NCBI GenBank assembly: GCA_037975125.1
Contig: CM075857.1
Location: forward strand, 22,484,822-22,548,821
Origin: Latrodectus hesperus
Taxonomy: Eukaryota > Arthropoda > Arachnida > Araneae > Theridiidae
Direction: 5' to 3'
DNA: 64,000 bases
Shown: piece after piece, positions 52,423-63,683 of the stretch
Layout: each line of letters begins with the position of its first letter
Numbering within the stretch: the first letter of the stretch is position 1
Notes under the pieces: generated by a model
Database searches by the model: none
What the model saw: the letters and a program-made list of their open reading frames with translations, nothing else
Told to the model about the DNA's origin: nothing
Program-made: the position numbers and the translations under genes

Positions 52423-52728
52423 TCTTATAGCCGGCGAGGGGGTGTACCTGGGCGGAACGGGTGAAGTACGTATTCTTTTATCTCCTGGTAGGGTCACCCA
52501 AGGCTTGAAGGCCGTTCCAATATGCTCAGCTAAGGTCTGCAGGCATAGGTGCCAAGTCAGACTTCTACCTTAGGTTCTTATAGCCGGCGAGGGGGTGTAC
52601 CTGGGCGGAACGGGTGAAGTACGTATTCTTTTATCTCCTGGTAGGGTCACCCAAGGCTTGAAGGCCGTTCCAATATGCTCAGCTAAGGTCTGCAGGCATA
52701 GGTGCCAAGTCAGACTTCTACCTTAGGT
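52423..52728 (+). repeat. Perfect 153-bp tandem duplication at the LINE 5' end
   Basis: 52423-52575 and 52576-52728 are identical as read. Each starts TCTTATAGCCGGCGAGGG and ends CTACCTTAGGT. 153 is a multiple of three but each copy has an in-frame stop, so it is not coding repetition. Position at the 5' end recalls promoter monomers of some LINEs. Confidence 0.92.
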
Positions 52729-52910
52729 TCTAACATAGGACAAGGTGCTCCAGGTCTCCGAATCAACAGAAGCTGTCGAATTTTCCCCTTTACCATGAGT
52801 CACAAATCTACAGTACTTCATACTGCATCGCCCATCGCGCAGGTTATCAAGGGGCGCGCTCTGAGTTTAAGCAGAGGGCTCAGTTCGAAACTCCACGTCT
52901 TTAAGAGATT

Positions 52911-53601
52911 AAATCACTCAAAATTCTTCAAGCCAACATGAATGGACTATCTACCTATGCCATGAAAGTTAAACTTGACCAACTTCTGGATCTCGCCAAT
53001 GCTCATAAGGCTCAAATAATTGCTAACCAAGAAACGAAACTAAAAGAGCATATGAAACTGAATATTAAAGGATACCACATTTATAGATTAGACAGAGCCA
53101 CTGGAGGTGGCGGCGGACTTGCACTCTTAATTAGAGATGTTCAATATAAAAGCATCATATTACCGCCCACAGGTACGGAATTAGAAATCCAGGGCACCTC
53201 CATTTTTTGGGGTAAGCATAAATTAAATATATTTAACATGTATCACCCTCCTAATCTGGGTCACCTGCCAAAATCTCTTTGATCTGGCAGATTCAAATGT
53301 ACCATGTCTTTTCATGGGTGACCTTAATGCTAAGCATACCTTCTGGGGCTGCTCTGCTAATAACAGTAGAGATTGTGATCTCCTAAATGCAGCTGATGAC
53401 AAAGCCTTTTTTTTTCTCAATGATGGCTCCCCAACACACCACTCGTTCAGTTACAATACCACTGAAGCCCTTGATGTCACATTTGCTAGCGCGGATATCT
53501 ACCCTTCCTGTAAGTGGTCCGTTTTGGATAACATAGGAAGTGATCATCTCCCGATAAAAATAGAACTGAAAATACCAAAAAAGAGATCTATCACAATATA
53601 A
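52911..53601 (+). pseudogene. LINE endonuclease domain
   Basis: Motifs in order: LKILQANMNGLSTYA (Asn), IIANQETKL (catalytic Glu), GGGLALLIRD, NMYHPPN, FMGDLNAKHTFWG (Asp and Asn), and GSDHLPI (Asp-His). A frame break near 53280 separates the first five from the last two; otherwise the active-site residues are all present. It nicks target DNA to prime reverse transcription. Confidence 0.9.
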
Positions 53602-54775
53602 AAGTTCTGGAACTTCAGAAAAGCTGATTGGCCGGCCTATGCTGAACTAACAGAAGAAGACTTCACCTCACTTTCACTTACACGTCAACTTGATGAAAAC
53701 TGGCTCAATTTCAAAGATATCGTGATCCGTAATGCTAAGAAAACCATCCCCAAAGAGAATTTCAGGCGTTTTAAAGCCACCTACTTACATAACGATCCTA
53801 ACATACAACCTCTTGTTGATAAAAGAGATAGACTGTACCAGGAATTCAAGCACACCAACAGTGACTGTACTCGTGTTGAATTTAACAGAACTAATGCTGA
53901 AATTAAACATCTCTACGCAACAAAGAAACGAGCGTCATGGTATGAGTTTTGTAATAAAATTGATGCTAGAACAAATAACTCTAAGTTATGGAAAATTGCC
54001 AAATCCCTGAGTAAAGATCAACCTCAAGAGGAGGTCTGCAACACCATTTTGACTCCGGATGGTCACCCACCAAATGATGACATATCTACCACTAACATAT
54101 TTGGCAGTCATTATCAAAAAATGAGCAGATTAAGTTTTGACGAAGTCGACAAATGTACTGAAAGAGAGGCCAAAACTGCTGTACACAAGTGCCATAGCTC
54201 GGAATTGGGTGATCCTGTCTTCTTGACTGACTTCTCTATGCAAGAATTCGAACCGGCCTTAAATGCCATTGACTCGAAGAAATCACCGGGACCTGATAAC
54301 ATTCATGGGGATATGGTTACTCATCTTGTCCCAAATGGCACCTCTTGGATATAATTAATCAATCTTGGAATAGTGGCCGACTTCCGAAGGAGTGGAAAAG
54401 AGCCACCATTATCCCCATTAGGAAACCTGGTAAGGTAATTAGTTCCCCTGAGAGCTATCGGCCTATCGCTTTGACAAGTATACGATGTAAAATCATGGAA
54501 AGAATGATACTAAAAAGACTCATCTACTTTCTCGAAAACAATGATCTGCTACCCAAGGAACAGTATGGATTTAGGAGAGGGCATAGTACAGAAGAATAGG
54601 TCCTGTACTTCTGCCAAAGTGTCAGAGATGCCCATAATTTAAAACCCACCAATCACACCATAGCAGCATTTCTGGATTTATCCAGGGCTTTTGACACGGT
54701 CTGGAGAAACAAACTCATTCTTAATATGCTTAAAAATTTTGGAATAAAGGGGAGAGCTCTACCTTGGATCTCTTG
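53602..54775 (+). pseudogene. LINE reverse transcriptase, N-terminal half
   Basis: Segment 53722-54354 contains the linker and SKKSPGPDNIHGDM; 54345-54599 contains WKRATIIPIRKPGK, SYRPIALTS and QYGFRRGHSTEE; after a TAG at 54597-54599 the frame continues to AFLDLSRAFDTVWRNKL (motif A, about 54667-54715). Motif B and the FADD motif C are absent because the sequence breaks off at 54774. Confidence 0.9.
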
Positions 54776-54820
54776 CCGAGCTGACAGCCGAATGGTTAGC
54801 GCTCTTGCCTTCGGTTCAAC
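54774..54820 (+). repeat. SINE head fragment inside the LINE
   Basis: GCCGAGCTGACAGCCGAATGG followed by TTAGCGCTCTTGCC and TTCGGTTCAAC equals the first 46-47 bases of the SINE at 47690 with two or three changes. It lies exactly between the interrupted reverse transcriptase and the region before RNase H. Confidence 0.88.
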
Positions 54821-55683
54821 CTTTGATAAACCCTGCGTTTGGTCTCCAGGGAGTCACTTTCCATCCCAACCTAACGCTCGATGCAAGTAAAAAGTCGGAC
54901 CACCCATACTTACTAAAGCAAATGGCTCTAGAGACAATTGACAAGATTCCTATCGGAGCAGCTATGCTTTATACTGATGGAAGCAAATAGGAGACCAATG
55001 CAACTGGCAGTGGAGTATGTATTGAACTCTCCAACCATTCCATCAAGCTTGAAAAAAGAACTGCTGACCACACGTCCGTCTTCAGAACGGAACTCAACGC
55101 CATCATGAGTGGATTTTCTTTGTTAGCTAACAATGCACAAAATGATTTCTCGGATATATGGATCCTTACAGACAGTCGATCCTCGATCCAGTACCTTTTC
55201 AATTGGCAATCCATCGGCGACAGTACTAGAAGTATTCTACTCTTGTTGAAAAGCCTTTCAGTTCAACACCCAATCCACCTCCAGTGGGTCCCCTCGCATG
55301 TTGGTCTGCCTGGGAATGAAGTAGCCGACGACCTTGCAAAGGCTGCCGTCAGTAATCCTTTGAACCCGGAAGATCGCATGGCACTAACACCATCAGAGAT
55401 CTCGTCCATTACTAAACAACTTACTTTTAAAACCTTGGCTGACCCTCCTGCTCGCCATTGGTACTTCCAAAGACATCCTGGAACCGCCACAAGATTTAAG
55501 GGCTCCAGAGTACATCAGACGACACTGTCTCGAGTTTCTACTGGCCACTTGAAGTGTATTATCTTTGAGGACGGTGAAAGAAAATACCCAACATGCCCCA
55601 AGTGCGACAATGCTCCGTTTTGCCCGCAACACATCTTGAAGTGCTTGGGGTTTTCTCGTGAGGAGGCTGTGAAAAGTCCATAA
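54821..55683 (+). pseudogene. LINE RNase H and C-terminal zinc-knuckle-like region
   Basis: RNase H motifs: MLYTDGSK (first Asp, followed by TAG at 54988-54990), FRTELNAI (Glu), ILTDSRSS (Asp), QWVPSHVGLPGNEVADDLAKAA (His, last Asp). The C-terminus has CPKCDN and a later CPQHILKC arrangement like the Cys-His clusters ending many I/Jockey elements. Confidence 0.9.
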
Positions 55684-55779
55684 CTGCTTTTGGACTTTCT
55701 GGCTGTCTATGATCTCATGGATCTGGTCTAGTGGAACTAGACCAGATGGGGATTAGTCCCACCACCACCATATGTATGT

Positions 55780-58200
55780 GACAAAGTGGCAAATTTCTTA
55801 GCATTGTAATTGCAAATATTTTTAAACAAAATATTTAAAACAAATGTGTTAAGTTGTTCTAACCTGTAGTTTAAAAAAATATTTTTAATAAGGAAACATT
55901 CGAATTTCTCTTCAATATCTCAGGAGAAGGAGAATTCCTAATTTGACTGTAAAGAAAGGAAAGGATGGCATGAGTACATCAGGTTTACAGAAATAACGAA
56001 AACATATCAATACACCCAAATAACTAGTATTACACGAAAGCCGTGAATACTTTTTAGGACATATTAAAGGTTTCATTTAAGAGTTAAATGTTACTTTCAA
56101 GTAGCTCAGAACCCCACATATAGGCTGTGTCTTCTTAACGAAACTTCTGTTTGAATAAAATAAAACGAGTATGGAATGGTTTTAGAAAACTTTCTACAGT
56201 GTGGAGTTTTTGCCTTTTTTCTTCATAAGCTTTGGTATCTGCAAGCGCAAATGAATGCAAATCTAAGTGTAGGAAATAAAAAATTTAGAATCCTTTTTTT
56301 CCTAGACTACTTTTATCTCTTTTATTAGATGGCAATTCATTGTATTGCTATTTGGATTACTTAAAGTAAGTTGCTTGATCTACGTTTAATAATGATAAAG
56401 AATTTTTAAAGTTGTATAAGCATTCGAAAATTTTTATATTCAGAAAGAAATTAATTTTATTTTTGTCTTCGTAACACCTAATTTCGTCTTTTATTTTCAT
56501 TATCTTCAATTGAAGTATTTTATATATAGCGTTATTTTTTTAATTTAATATGAATTTTAACGCTTACTTCAGCTGAAAATACACAAAAAATGCCGTGGTG
56601 ATAGTAAAATAAGCTTTAAACTAAAGGTTTTCTCTCAATCCAGTCATTTCATCAGTGATATTTCCTATGATTCGAATATTAGGCGTAAATATAGCGACAT
56701 CTTTGTCATCCATCATCAGAGATCATATTGACAACAATTTATAGACATCCATTACTCTAAATATAGAGAGTATATTTTAAATTTCTTATTTGTATAATTA
56801 TTTAATAAATTTTATTTTCTAGCTATTGTTATAAAAAGCAATGGAATATTTCTTTACAAAAAACTTCGCAAGTTTCAATAAATGATCAACTTACATATTT
56901 GCTAACATGCACAGGAATAAATGAATTATGAAAGACATTCAAAGTAAATATAATATAAAGAGACTTGATACCGAAAATAAAGGAGCTGCAAAAAACGGTG
57001 TGATATTGTATCAAATGTATGCTCATTTGTATACGAAATCAAAAATAATTTGTAATAAACAATTAAAATCATTTATGTTATAAACTATCTCTCTCTCCTA
57101 TTTTTTCAACATTCTGAATAGTTTGAGTTTCATATCATGGGTTTTCATTGGAATTTTAATCTGAAATGGAAACGAAAATCCAGCCTGAAAATCCCAATAA
57201 TAAAAGTTTAGGTCTTCTGTTTCACTTTCTGTCCTATTGGACAATGATAAAAAAAATCTAAATTTTTCTATCCTCTTGGCTTGTTTAGTGAAATTTTCAT
57301 ACTAAAACTTAGGTATATGCATGTAAAACATTTGAGAGTTAGATTATACTCTCAAATTGTGTGTGTGTGGTTATATATATAAATGATCGATATTCGTTGT
57401 TGTCGCATGGAGACCTTAGGACCAATCGAGAATTTTCAGGAAAAATGTAACATTCATTATATCATTGGATTTTTAACAATAAAAATCATGTATGTTTGAA
57501 AAGAGTTTTTACATGCATTAAACTTGTAACTTTGAACCAGAACCCTTTTGCTGTAATCTACTGGTTGTTATATATCTTATATCATTGTTGTTCGCTTAGA
57601 ATTATTCAAGGGGTGAAGAAACAAAATGAAAAATTTAATTAATCATAATTGAAATTGGATTTTGGCTTTCATTTTTTTCGTGCCATATTTTAGTGATAAC
57701 TTAATCATTCTGAATACACTTAACCTGCACAATAAAACCTATCTTATATATTTATGAACTGTGCACTAAGTTAACGGAAACATTAAATAAGTGACCTAAT
57801 TTATTTTGATGTAATTTTTATAAATAAACTGCAAAATTCATTTTCTCTAAGTTTGCAAATCAAAATAATTTTTTTATTTAGTTTATATAATATATCAATC
57901 TTTAAGTTTCAATGGGATTTAAAAATTAGTGTGGAATATTGGATATAAGGAAAGTTTGCGTACTTGTAGTTAATGCATGCGTTGTATATCTATTTAATAT
58001 ATTTAATATTTTGTTTTTAAATACCAGTAGAATTAATCTTTATTGACCATTGAGATTGTCAGACATTCTATAGCTCGATTATATTGAATAAAAACCATCA
58101 CTGATTAATTGTTCTTAAGTGTGAAAACTACACATTAATTTCATTAATATACGTAAGTTGTGGGAAAAGAATGACATGAGTGGGAGAATGTTTCAGAGAA
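55780..58200. other. No recognisable feature
   Basis: AT-rich intergenic sequence without supported genes or repeat families. Confidence 0.55.
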
Positions 58201-58203
58201 TAT

Positions 58204-58625
58204 TTCTTCTTCTTCTTCTTAAGGTTGGGTTTGTATGTCATTGGGCACCTCTGCTTTTATCAGCATTTTGTATCATTAACTCCAAACCCAATGTTTCCTA
58301 GTTCCAGTTGCTCGGGTCACCCACTTTATTAATAAAGTCTGATAACCCTTTAATGGAGCCTAGGTGTAACTCTCTAGTATGGATGATGCCTAAAGAAGTT
58401 AATCTAGGGAGGGCAAGAGCCTCGCATTCATAAATGATATGCTCTGCCGTTTCCTCTTGCGTTTGACATTTCCAGCAGATAAGGTCTTGCTGAAACAGTC
58501 CCATCTGGTCAGAAAGTCAGTCATGCTAGGGATAGCTTCCTGGCTTTCACCAGAAGATGGTTTGGAGGTCATTTCTACCTCAAGTAAAAGATTCATTACT
58601 GCCCCTTTACAAGATTGCCTCTGAG
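58204..58625 (-). mobile_element. 5'-truncated LINE 3' end with (AAG)n tail, minus strand
   Basis: Minus strand frame 58504-58298 encodes ICWKCQTQEETAEHIIYECEAL and ends VGDPSNWN. The C-x2-C, His and Cys pattern followed by EAL is typical of the C-terminus of LINE ORF2 proteins. The element ends in CAACCTT followed by (AAG)n at 58204-58222, a microsatellite 3' tail. This family differs from the LINE at 52385. Confidence 0.78.
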
Positions 58626-58907
58626 TTCCCTTGTCTTTTTCAGCAAGGCAGAGAATATTTACAAAATTTTGTGATTTTAAAAGAATATTTCAATATGAAT
58701 TATTATTTAACATTAACTCACCGTGATTTGTATTTCTAATTAATTAAAAAAAATTACTGCTCATGATGTAATTTTAACCTATTAATATAATCAAAAAATA
58801 TGTGGCTGTAAAACTGTGTAATTGCAGTGGAGAGGATAATAAATCACCAACATATTTGTGTAAGGAGAGTAGGGGGAATATCCAAGAACTGTTATTGTTA
58901 TTTATGA

Positions 58908-59310
58908 CTCTTGGACTATCCAAATTCGCTAGCCAACGGCTATGCGAAATTAAGTCAGAAGAGTGCGGATTTTGTTTAACCAGAGCACCACGAATGTGAA
59001 AATACGTTTTTGCTCTAAGACTCCACCAGAGGATCCTCTCCCACATTTTTTACTTTAATCTGGAAGGAGAGGAAATTTTCTCCAGATCATTACAACTATG
59101 GTAACTACTCAACAGTACACACACAGGCCACCGGACTTTCGATTCTACAAAATTAATGGTCATGTATGTCCCATGTACTCGGGTTTTTTTTTTTTTTTTT
59201 TTTTGAGGTATTGTGTATCGAGATTTTTTTGAGGTATTGTGTATCGTATTTCCCTTCCAGACGGAAGCCCCAAGCCCTAACCACTAGACTATTATGGGAT
59301 ATCCAAAAAG
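58908..59310 (-). repeat. tRNA-derived SINE, third family, minus strand
   Basis: Shares head and body with 22978-23340: on the + strand ACGGCTATGCGAAATTAAGTC, ACCAGAGCACCACGAA, GAGGAAATTTTCTCCAG and, at the right end, CCCTAACCACTAGACTAT. It contains a poly(T) run at about 59186-59204 and a short tandem copy of TTGAGGTATTGTGTATCG. Confidence 0.75.
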
Positions 59311-59331
59311 TATGCTTGCTTAAAACGAGCG

Positions 59332-59399
59332 TCACCCCCAAAATGTGAATCACCCTCATTTTGGGGGTGATTTTCAAAACGAAAATCACCCCCAAAATG
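59332..59399. repeat. Three alternating inverted copies of TCACCCCCAAAATG
   Basis: Copies at 59332-59345 (+), 59357-59370 (-) and 59386-59399 (+). The last two form a perfect 19-bp stem (59357-59375 with 59381-59399) around a 5-base loop; the first two could form a competing 14-bp stem. Confidence 0.9.
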
Positions 59400-60240
59400 T
59401 GATTTTCATATTTTTCAGTGTTAAATTTTCTTGACATAAAACAGACTAAGCATGTCCCCCAGAATTTATCCATCGTGATTCTCAAAATGGAAGTAATCAA
59501 AAAATTCCGAAATCAGCCGAATAAATTCAAACTATGTTACATTTCAAATATTGAATTTAATTTATATAATTATATTTTTAGTATGGAAATACAACAAATA
59601 TTTACATAATTTTTATTCCACAGCAATTGAAAAGAACAAAAATGTTGAATTAAATTTTTTAGTTAATCAGAAGCTATTTGTTTTTGTTTCCCTCTTAAAA
59701 ATGTGTCCAATTCAAAGTTGTAGTCTCGAACTTATTTCATTCTTATATATATATATATTTGAATTTTTTAAGTTTTTATTTTTGAAAGCAAGTGATGAAC
59801 ATTTAGTTTCTTCGCTTAAATGAAAAATAATTTCGCTGGAATGTTTTTCTGATTATAAACTGATTCTTAATTATTAAATTTGTACTCTATCAATAATTCA
59901 ATCAGATTTTAAAAATTATTATTGTCACATTGCTATATCAGAAGGACGAATTAGTTATCAAACTGTCAATTTTTTTACATTATTTGCTCTTTCAGAGTTT
60001 CAATTATTCAATTTCTGATTTTCAATAAAGATATAGACATATTGACATAATTATGGATACTTACAGGTGAACTAAATTTGTGGTACACTTTTACTCAATT
60101 TTTTTCCTGAAATAGCTGGTTATATTTTTTCTGATGTTTCTCCTTAAATTGCAAAATGATTGAACTTAAAAGTAAATTGTCATAGTACATTACCTTAACA
60201 GTTAATATTGTCATTAGCTTTAGTACTTACAAAATCATTT

Positions 60241-60533
60241 GGGAGAAAACCTCGTTGGTGGCAGCAGATCAGTATCCCTAGGATACGCAGACTGCTCTTT
60301 CACGTTTTTTGAGTGGCCACATTAGGTCCCTTTCCTTTCAACAGGGCCAGAAAATCTTTCTGGAGTGTCACTGGTGCAAGGCTGGTCAGGCCTTCCCGAG
60401 ACATATTCTTGACTGTCTGAGTTTTACTGTGAACAGGTTTCGGAGAATCCTATTTTATTTTTAGACTCTCTAATGATTTTTGGTTTTATGGAGATGGTTT
60501 AGCTTAGCTACACCATTTGGAATTCGAAACAAC
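60241..60533 (+). mobile_element. 5'-truncated LINE insertion with perfect 16-bp target duplication
   Basis: 293 bp matching the 3' end of the 39800-40740 family (AACCTCGTTG, TTGGTTTTAT-GAGATGG, TTAGCTTAGCTACACC). The direct repeat ACTTACAAAATCATTT flanks it at 60225-60240 and 60534-60549, which defines both ends. Confidence 0.88.
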
Positions 60534-60549
60534 ACTTACAAAATCATTT

Positions 60550-61535
60550 TAAAAGGGCTTTTTTTAATTTTAATTAATTTTTCACTATATTTATTTCTAT
60601 CTTTGACAAACTTTATTTACAGAATGTAATTTGCTAGTATCGTAATCTGTATTTCTAAAATATACTAGTGTTGAGTTTCTAAAATACACTATATGTAGAA
60701 AATTATTATTGAATAATATATATAGAAATATATAGATTATTATAAAATATTTATAGAATTGGATCGTTTTGCTTGTTTGTAAATATGTATCTTAATTCAT
60801 TGAAATAAATTATTAAAAATGACAAAAATAGTTTCAAATTTTTCAAAATTGAAACAATAGGAAAATATATTAAGTAAAACAAATCATGTCAAAATAAGCT
60901 GGATCTAATTTACTAATGTATGCTAGGTATAAAAGTAAAAATAGAAATGAATCTATAAATAAAATAATTATTCCTTTCAGTTTGCCGAAATATTATCCAG
61001 TTTTGAAATGAGAAGGAGGACAGCACGGATTAAATTAAAACTACATCAAGAACTTAAGTGTTTTATTTCGGAATTTTGATTTTTGTATAATTAACTTAAA
61101 CCGTATTTAAATCTCTATAATTCTGCTTACTCCGCCTTGTAATTAAGCTATTTAATATACTGCTCCATAACGCTTGTCTTTCTTTTTTAACTCATCAATA
61201 TTTTCCTGCTTGGGATAATGAAAAATTCCGGCATTCCTCTATCTTTATGCATTCTCACAGTGTTATTTTTAAAAATCACTGCTATTTAATTTTTAAAAAT
61301 ATTATTTTGGCCCATTGTAACAAAGAAGTTTATTTTTTCTCAATATGGCGGCTATTTGAAATGTATAAGAACGTGGATGAAAGTGAGTTTTTAATAACTT
61401 CGTAAATAAATACTTTTTAAGCGTTCCATATCAAATTATTATCTATTCTCAAATTAATTTAAATCTTAATTTATTTTTAAGTGATCTATAAGTGTAGTTT
61501 CATTTATTGGTTTAAAATAGTTTTCAACAAAGATA
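60550..61535. other. No recognisable feature
   Basis: AT-rich sequence with no supported gene. Confidence 0.55.
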
Positions 61536-61539
61536 TATA

Positions 61540-63158
61540 CAGTGGGTAAAGAAAGTTTTTGCACTCCTACATTTTTGTTTGCAATTGATAAAGAAGCATT
61601 AAGAAATAAAAAAATTTGGTATAGCCAAATGAGAATAAGTTTAATCATCCAAAAAGAAGTAGAAAAATTACAATAATATAAAGGACAATGCCATTTTGTT
61701 ACAGAATTACAATATCTCGTGTCAAAAAAAATACTTGCACACTTGCATGAATACAAAAGAAATAAAATATATTAGCAAATTTCAAATAATTAATATTTAG
61801 TATGCATTCTCATTAGTATCAATTACTGCTTGTAATCTTGCTGGTATTGATTTAATTAAATATACTGTAACACTAGGGTCAGCATTCGACCACTCTTCAA
61901 TAAAGGCTTGTTTAAGGGCAGATTTGCTTGAAATCTTCCTTTTTCCTATTTTTAAATCCAAAGAATTCCACATATTTTCCAAAGGATTTAAGTCTGGTGA
62001 TTGTGGTGAAGTTGCAAATTTTCTGGGTACACATGATAAAGCAACCACATACGTCTTATACCGGCAGTGTGCTTGGGATCATTGTCTTTTGAAAATAGTA
62101 CGAATTACTGATATCCAATTTGATTGCACTTTGTGGCAAATTATCTCGCAACACATCAATATAGATTCGAGCTGTCATATTCCCATCAATGAAACACAAA
62201 TTACCCACTCCTTTGCTAGCCATGCACCCCCAAATCATAACAGAACCTCCTCCATGATTAACTGTAGGTAACACATTTTTGGTATGAAAAGCAGTACATG
62301 ATTTTCTCCAAACTAATTTCCTGCCATCTGATTTAAAGATATTAAACTTACACTCGTCGGAGAAAATGACATTTTTCCAGTAATCAATTGGCTTATTGAT
62401 ATATTCCTCAGCGAATTCAAGTCTCTTCAGTCTATTTCGTTCAGTTATGAGATGTTTTTTCCTTAGAGATCTCCCATAAATTTGTGCATCGTGCATGACA
62501 TTTCGAAAACTTTGAGCACAGATTTGAACTCCAGATGTTGAAGCGACATCATTGGCTAATGTAATTGCACTAACAAATGGATTTTTCGATGCTTCTCTTA
62601 TAATTTTTCTCTTCATTCACTGTGAAACTTTCTTCGGGCGTCCAGAGCGCAAGTTATTTGATGTAAATCATCTTTCTTTATTACGTTTTATAACATACCG
62701 AGAATAGTAGAGAAGCAAACATTTACTTTTTTACCTATTTCTCAATAACTTAGGCCATTTTCACGTAGAGAAACAATTTTTTCTCGCAGTGAAATCGGCA
62801 ATTCAGATTTCTTAGGTGCCATTACAATTCGAAATCGACAATCAACTATAAAGTTTCAGCAATACCTCCTTTAATAGTCGTCTTACGTATGTTATTTACT
62901 ACGGGATGACTGTCAAATAATTAGCATTAAAAAGCAAATTTGCTAAAGTTCAGTTGAGTGTGCAAATACTTTTTTGACATAAGATGTTTTAATATTGTTG
63001 CAAAAAAAGTTTTTTATTAATATTGTATTTTTTGCAATTAATTAAAATGAATACGCTTATTTTATTTTTAAAATATGCCAATTTTTGTATTTATTCATGA
63101 ATTTTCTTATAAACCGTTAACAAAAATGTAAGTGTGTAAATACTTTTTTTACCCACTG
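61540..63158 (-). mobile_element. Tc1-like transposon with IR/DR ends
   Basis: Terminal inverted repeats begin CAGTGGGTAAA at 61540 and, inverted, at 63158; TA flanks both sides (61538-61539, 63159-63160). Each end has a second inner repeat: 61720-61745 and 62955-62980 resemble the outer repeats (AAAAA-TACTTGCACACTT theme), giving two direct repeats per end. Length 1,619 bp, typical of Tc1 elements. Confidence 0.92.
61797..62822 (-). pseudogene. Tc1-like transposase, several lesions
   Basis: The probable start ATG is at 62822-62820: MAPKKSELPISLREKIVSLR, then GLSY-EIGKKVNVCFSTI with a TGA inside the HTH. The open part 62616-62056 includes KKHLITERNRLKRLEFAEEY, VIFSDECKFNIF (first Asp), VWRKSCTAFH and HGGGSVMIWGCM. 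A frameshift hits the second Asp motif, which reads KDNDPKHTA only after correcting for it, and another break precedes SPDLNPLENMWNSLD (Glu). It ends at DTNENAY near 61797. Binding and cutting functions are lost. Confidence 0.9.
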
Positions 63159-63159
63159 T

Positions 63160-63680
63160 ATACGTAAATATAGTTTTTTCCCCTGAATTACTGTTTTTAC
63201 TAAAATCGCAGTGCTATTTTTCCACAAAATATTACAGTTGACAGAAATTAGTGACTTTGACCCACTAGTGTAACATAAAGAAAAAAGTCTAAATTTTATT
63301 TATCATACACACAGAATTTGTCAACAAATAATGAAATAGATTGCTACTTTACGAGATGTATGTGTTAAAGTACGTAAAACTTGAAATGTAAATTTGAAAA
63401 TTGTAATATATTTAAAGAATATCTATAAATATATATATTAAGAGTGATGATCAATGTAAATCAAGAATTTATGAATTGCTCCCTGTGTAAATGCTTATAA
63501 AAATATTTTTAGCAATCTGTGATTCATGTTCCATCCGATAAAAAAAGTTTTATAATGCAATATTAAACATAAGCTATTAATTTTCAAGAGTTAAGAATTA
63601 AATTATGAAACTAATTGAAAGATTTTATCTGCATATAATGTGAGGAGAGAATTTAAGTTTTAATGTCAATTATATAATAT
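63160..63680. other. No recognisable feature
   Basis: AT-rich spacer between two transposons. Confidence 0.55.
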
Positions 63681-63683
63681 ATA

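Larger units (their letters stand above)
52385..55775 (+). mobile_element. I/Jockey-like LINE with endonuclease, reverse transcriptase and RNase H, inactivated
   Basis: Order on the + strand: a GC-rich 5' leader containing a 153-bp tandem duplication, endonuclease (52938-53601), linker and reverse transcriptase (53610-54775), a 47-bp SINE fragment in place of the catalytic centre, RNase H (54820-55420), a Cys-rich C-terminus, and a 3' end carrying the hairpin GGTCTAGTGGAACTAGACC (55722-55740). At least five stops or frameshifts. No ORF1 (gag-like) gene is recognised. Confidence 0.9.

Noticed and set aside
58204..58222. (CTT)n run as an independent microsatellite
   Set aside because: It is exactly at the 3' end of a minus-strand LINE fragment and is better explained as that element's tail.
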